Source: Amycolatopsis pithecellobii
GTDB taxonomy: Bacteria; Actinomycetota; Actinomycetes; Mycobacteriales; Pseudonocardiaceae
Reading direction: 5' to 3'
DNA: 64,000 nucleotides
NCBI RefSeq assembly: GCF_009707865.1
Contig: NZ_WMBA01000013.1
Span: 62,001 to 126,000, forward strand
Positions 62,204 through 64,000 of the stretch are shown here, one piece after another; the stretch's first letter is position 1, and each line of letters opens with the position of its first letter. Position numbers and translations under genes: made by a program. The notes under the pieces are model-generated. The model made no database searches and was not told the origin of the DNA. It saw only the letters and a program-made list of their open reading frames with translations.

Positions 62204-63342
62204 CGGGGTGCTCCCGCGAAGCAGGTCCGGACCTCGTCGACGAACACGTCGGGTACCTCCAGCATGGCGAAGTGGCCGCCGCGCGGCAGGGCCCGCCAGT
62301 GGCGCAGGTCCCGGTAGCGGGCGGCGGTCCAGGCGCGGGGGAGCTTCATCAGGTCCCGCGGGAAGACCGACACGCCGGTGGGGACGGTCACCGGCGTGAC
62401 CATGTCGATGGCACCGTGGCTCTCCCAGTACATCCGGGCCGACGAGGTGCCGGTGGCGGTGAACCAGTAGAGCGAGACGGTGTCGAGAACACGGTTCAGC
62501 GGTACGGCACTCTCCGGCGTGCCGTCGTGGTCGGTGAACTCGAAGTACTTCTCCGCGATCCAGGCGAGCTGGCCGACGGGGGAGTCGGTGAGGGCGTAGC
62601 CGAGGGTCTGCGGTCGGGTGGACTGCTCTATCGCGTAGCCGAGACCGGTGCGGACGAACTCGGCGCGTTCGGCCAGCCACTGCCGTTCGACGTCGGTGAG
62701 CTCGTCGTCGGTGACGCCGTCGGGCCTCGGTGCCCATGGCACGGTGGTGTGCATCATCGCCACCCGGTCCGGGTGCCGCAGTGCCAGCGTGGTGGTGACC
62801 TGAGCGCCCCAGTCCCCGCCTTGCGCGAGGAACCGGTCGTAGCCGAGTCGGGCCATCAGCTCGGCCCAGGCGTCGGCGATCCGCGTGAGGTTCCAGCCCG
62901 GCCGAGCCGGCTTGCCGGAGAACCCGTACCCCGGCAGCGACGGGAGGACCAGATGGAACGCGGGCTGGTCGGCCGGCGGGTCGACCAGCCCGTCGATCAC
63001 GTCGAGGGCCTCGATCACCGACCCGGGCCAGCCGTGGGTGACGAGCAGGGGCCGGGCGTCGTGGCGGGCGGAGCGGACGTGGAGGAAGTGGACGTCGAGC
63101 CCGTCGATCCGGGTGATCCACTGGTCTCGGGCGTTGAGCTCCGACTCGACGCGACGCCAGTCGTACTCCTTTCCCCACACGGCACAGAGGTGCTTGGTGT
63201 AGTCCAGCGGGATGCCCTGTGACCAGTCGTCGACGGTCTCGCGCTCCGGGAACCGGGTGTCGGCGAGGCGGTCCTGCAGGCGGCGGATCGCCTCGTCCGG
63301 GATATGGATCTCGAAGGGGTGTAGCTCGGTGCCGGTGTTCAT
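62200..63342 (-). CDS. Epoxide hydrolase
   Basis: A 380-aa alpha/beta hydrolase of the epoxide hydrolase family. The N-terminal EHN-type region (PFEIHIPDEAIRRLQDRLADTRFP in outline) precedes the oxyanion motif HGWPGS and the nucleophile Asp in GGDWGAQV; the last His is in RGGHFAMLE. These enzymes open epoxides to diols. AGGAG precedes the ATG. It is between the SDR and MBL genes in one operon. Confidence 0.9.
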   Translation of the reverse strand: MNTGTELHPFEIHIPDEAIRRLQDRLADTRFPERETVDDWSQGIPLDYTKHLCAVWGKEYDWRRVESELNARDQWITRIDGLDVHFLHVRSARHDARPLLVTHGWPGSVIEALDVIDGLVDPPADQPAFHLVLPSLPGYGFSGKPARPGWNLTRIADAWAELMARLGYDRFLAQGGDWGAQVTTTLALRHPDRVAMMHTTVPWAPRPDGVTDDELTDVERQWLAERAEFVRTGLGYAIEQSTRPQTLGYALTDSPVGQLAWIAEKYFEFTDHDGTPESAVPLNRVLDTVSLYWFTATGTSSARMYWESHGAIDMVTPVTVPTGVSVFPRDLMKLPRAWTAARYRDLRHWRALPRGGHFAMLEVPDVFVDEVRTCFAGAPR

Positions 63343-63356
63343 GGACGCTCCTGGGC

Positions 63357-64000
63357 TCAGCCGGTGACCGGGCGGATGGGCAGCAGGGTGCCGGAGAGGT
63401 GCTGGGCGGCGCCGCTGCAGAGGAACGCGACGAAGGGGACGACGTCCTCGGGCTGGCCGACCCGTCCGCCGGGGTACGAGCTCGACACCCGCTCGATGTA
63501 CTCGTCGCTCGCGATCGTCCGCATCCCTGGGGTGTCGGTGAGCCCCGGGGCCAGCGCGACAGTCCTGATGCCCTGGTCCGCCATCTCCCGGTGCACCACG
63601 TTGGACAGCAGGGTCAGTCCGGCCTTGGCGGCGCCGTAGACGCTCTGGCCGGGGTTCGCCTGCACTCCGATCATGCTGCTGATGTACACGATCCGACCGC
63701 CGCCACTTCGCACCATGATCGGCGCGAAGTGCTTGGTTGTGGAGAAGCAGGCCACCAGGTTGACGTCGAAGACCTGGCGGACGAGGTCGAGCTCGAGGTC
63801 GACGACCGGGGTCATCGGCGGCATGACCGCGGCGTTGTTGACGAGCCCGTCGACCCGCCCCCACCGCTTCTCCACAGCGGCTGCCGCCTCGCGTACCTGG
63901 TCCTCGTCGGAGACGTCCGTGCAGAGCGCCAGCGTGCCGTCGGGACCGATGATCGCCTCCAACTCCGCGGCGATCTCCTCGGTCTGGTCCTTCTCCCGGG
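63357..64000 (-). CDS. Short-chain dehydrogenase/reductase, N-terminus outside window
   Basis: The last 213 or so residues of an SDR oxidoreductase; the frame stays open to the window edge. Present are DVSDEDQV, LVNNAAVMPP (NNAG-like), the catalytic Ser in VYISSMIGV, and YGAAKAG with the Tyr and Lys of YxxxK. The Rossmann glycine motif lies beyond the edge. It is 14 bp upstream of the epoxide hydrolase gene and starts or continues the same operon. Confidence 0.88.
   Translation of the reverse strand, partial: REKDQTEEIAAELEAIIGPDGTLALCTDVSDEDQVREAAAAVEKRWGRVDGLVNNAAVMPPMTPVVDLELDLVRQVFDVNLVACFSTTKHFAPIMVRSGGGRIVYISSMIGVQANPGQSVYGAAKAGLTLLSNVVHREMADQGIRTVALAPGLTDTPGMRTIASDEYIERVSSSYPGGRVGQPEDVVPFVAFLCSGAAQHLSGTLLPIRPVTG

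Overview
The window is GC-rich actinobacterial DNA: NTG starts with clear Shine-Dalgarno sequences, many 1-4 bp ATGA/GTGA overlaps, a DUF3558-type lipoprotein, an AfsR/SARP regulator, and DUF1876 and DUF1918 proteins. I infer a Pseudonocardiaceae-like organism (Amycolatopsis or a relative). No rRNA, tRNA, CRISPR array or intact insertion sequence was seen.

Layout. (1) 0-5.2 kb: cell-envelope lipoproteins and a divergent 986-aa AfsR/SARP-type regulator. (2) 5.2-6.6 kb: an aldo/keto reductase behind a textbook MerR-type promoter. (3) 6.6-49.2 kb: a contiguous hypoxia/dormancy island. Its gene families are those of the mycobacterial DosR (DevR) regulon and the Streptomyces OsdR cluster: Hsp20, three Acg-type nitroreductases, two tandem universal stress proteins, three CBS-BON proteins, an Rv1733c-like membrane protein, a DUF1876 (Rv1738-like) protein, a WS/DGAT wax ester/triacylglycerol synthase, FtsH, PEP synthase, an acetyltransferase/acyl-CoA synthetase fusion, zinc alcohol dehydrogenase, DoxX, a slipin, PhoU, DUF302, two P-type ATPases (one a P1B-5 pump with a C-terminal hemerythrin domain), and a narK-narGHJI nitrate respiration operon. 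(4) 49.3-57.3 kb: an Imm-5-like protein and a LysR-controlled catabolic cluster (aldehyde dehydrogenase, MFS transporter, VOC protein, LysR, amidohydrolase, cyclase, BKACE). (5) 57.5-60.1 kb: an alpha/beta hydrolase and a DUF4097 protein divergent from a MarR-type regulator. (6) 60.5-64 kb: a TetR regulator and a convergent MBL hydrolase-epoxide hydrolase-SDR operon that runs off the window.

The best signal is regulatory. Most promoter regions of the 6.6-49 kb island carry DosR-box-like sequences of the form GGGAC-N4/5-GTCCC or GGGACTTTNGGCCC, often as pairs about 21-23 bp apart, and several lie between divergent genes so that one set could serve both. No box was noticed in front of the catabolic clusters, and no DosR/DosS pair lies in the window, so the regulator must act from elsewhere. 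Together the genes would support survival without oxygen: nitrate as electron acceptor, lipid storage, gluconeogenic entry through PEP synthase, alcohol dehydrogenase for redox balance, metal/cation pumping, and protein and ribosome protection. The island also contains eroded genes (an internally deleted OsmC, a truncated universal stress protein, a P-type ATPase scrap and perhaps a hemerythrin leader), suggesting it has been reshuffled.
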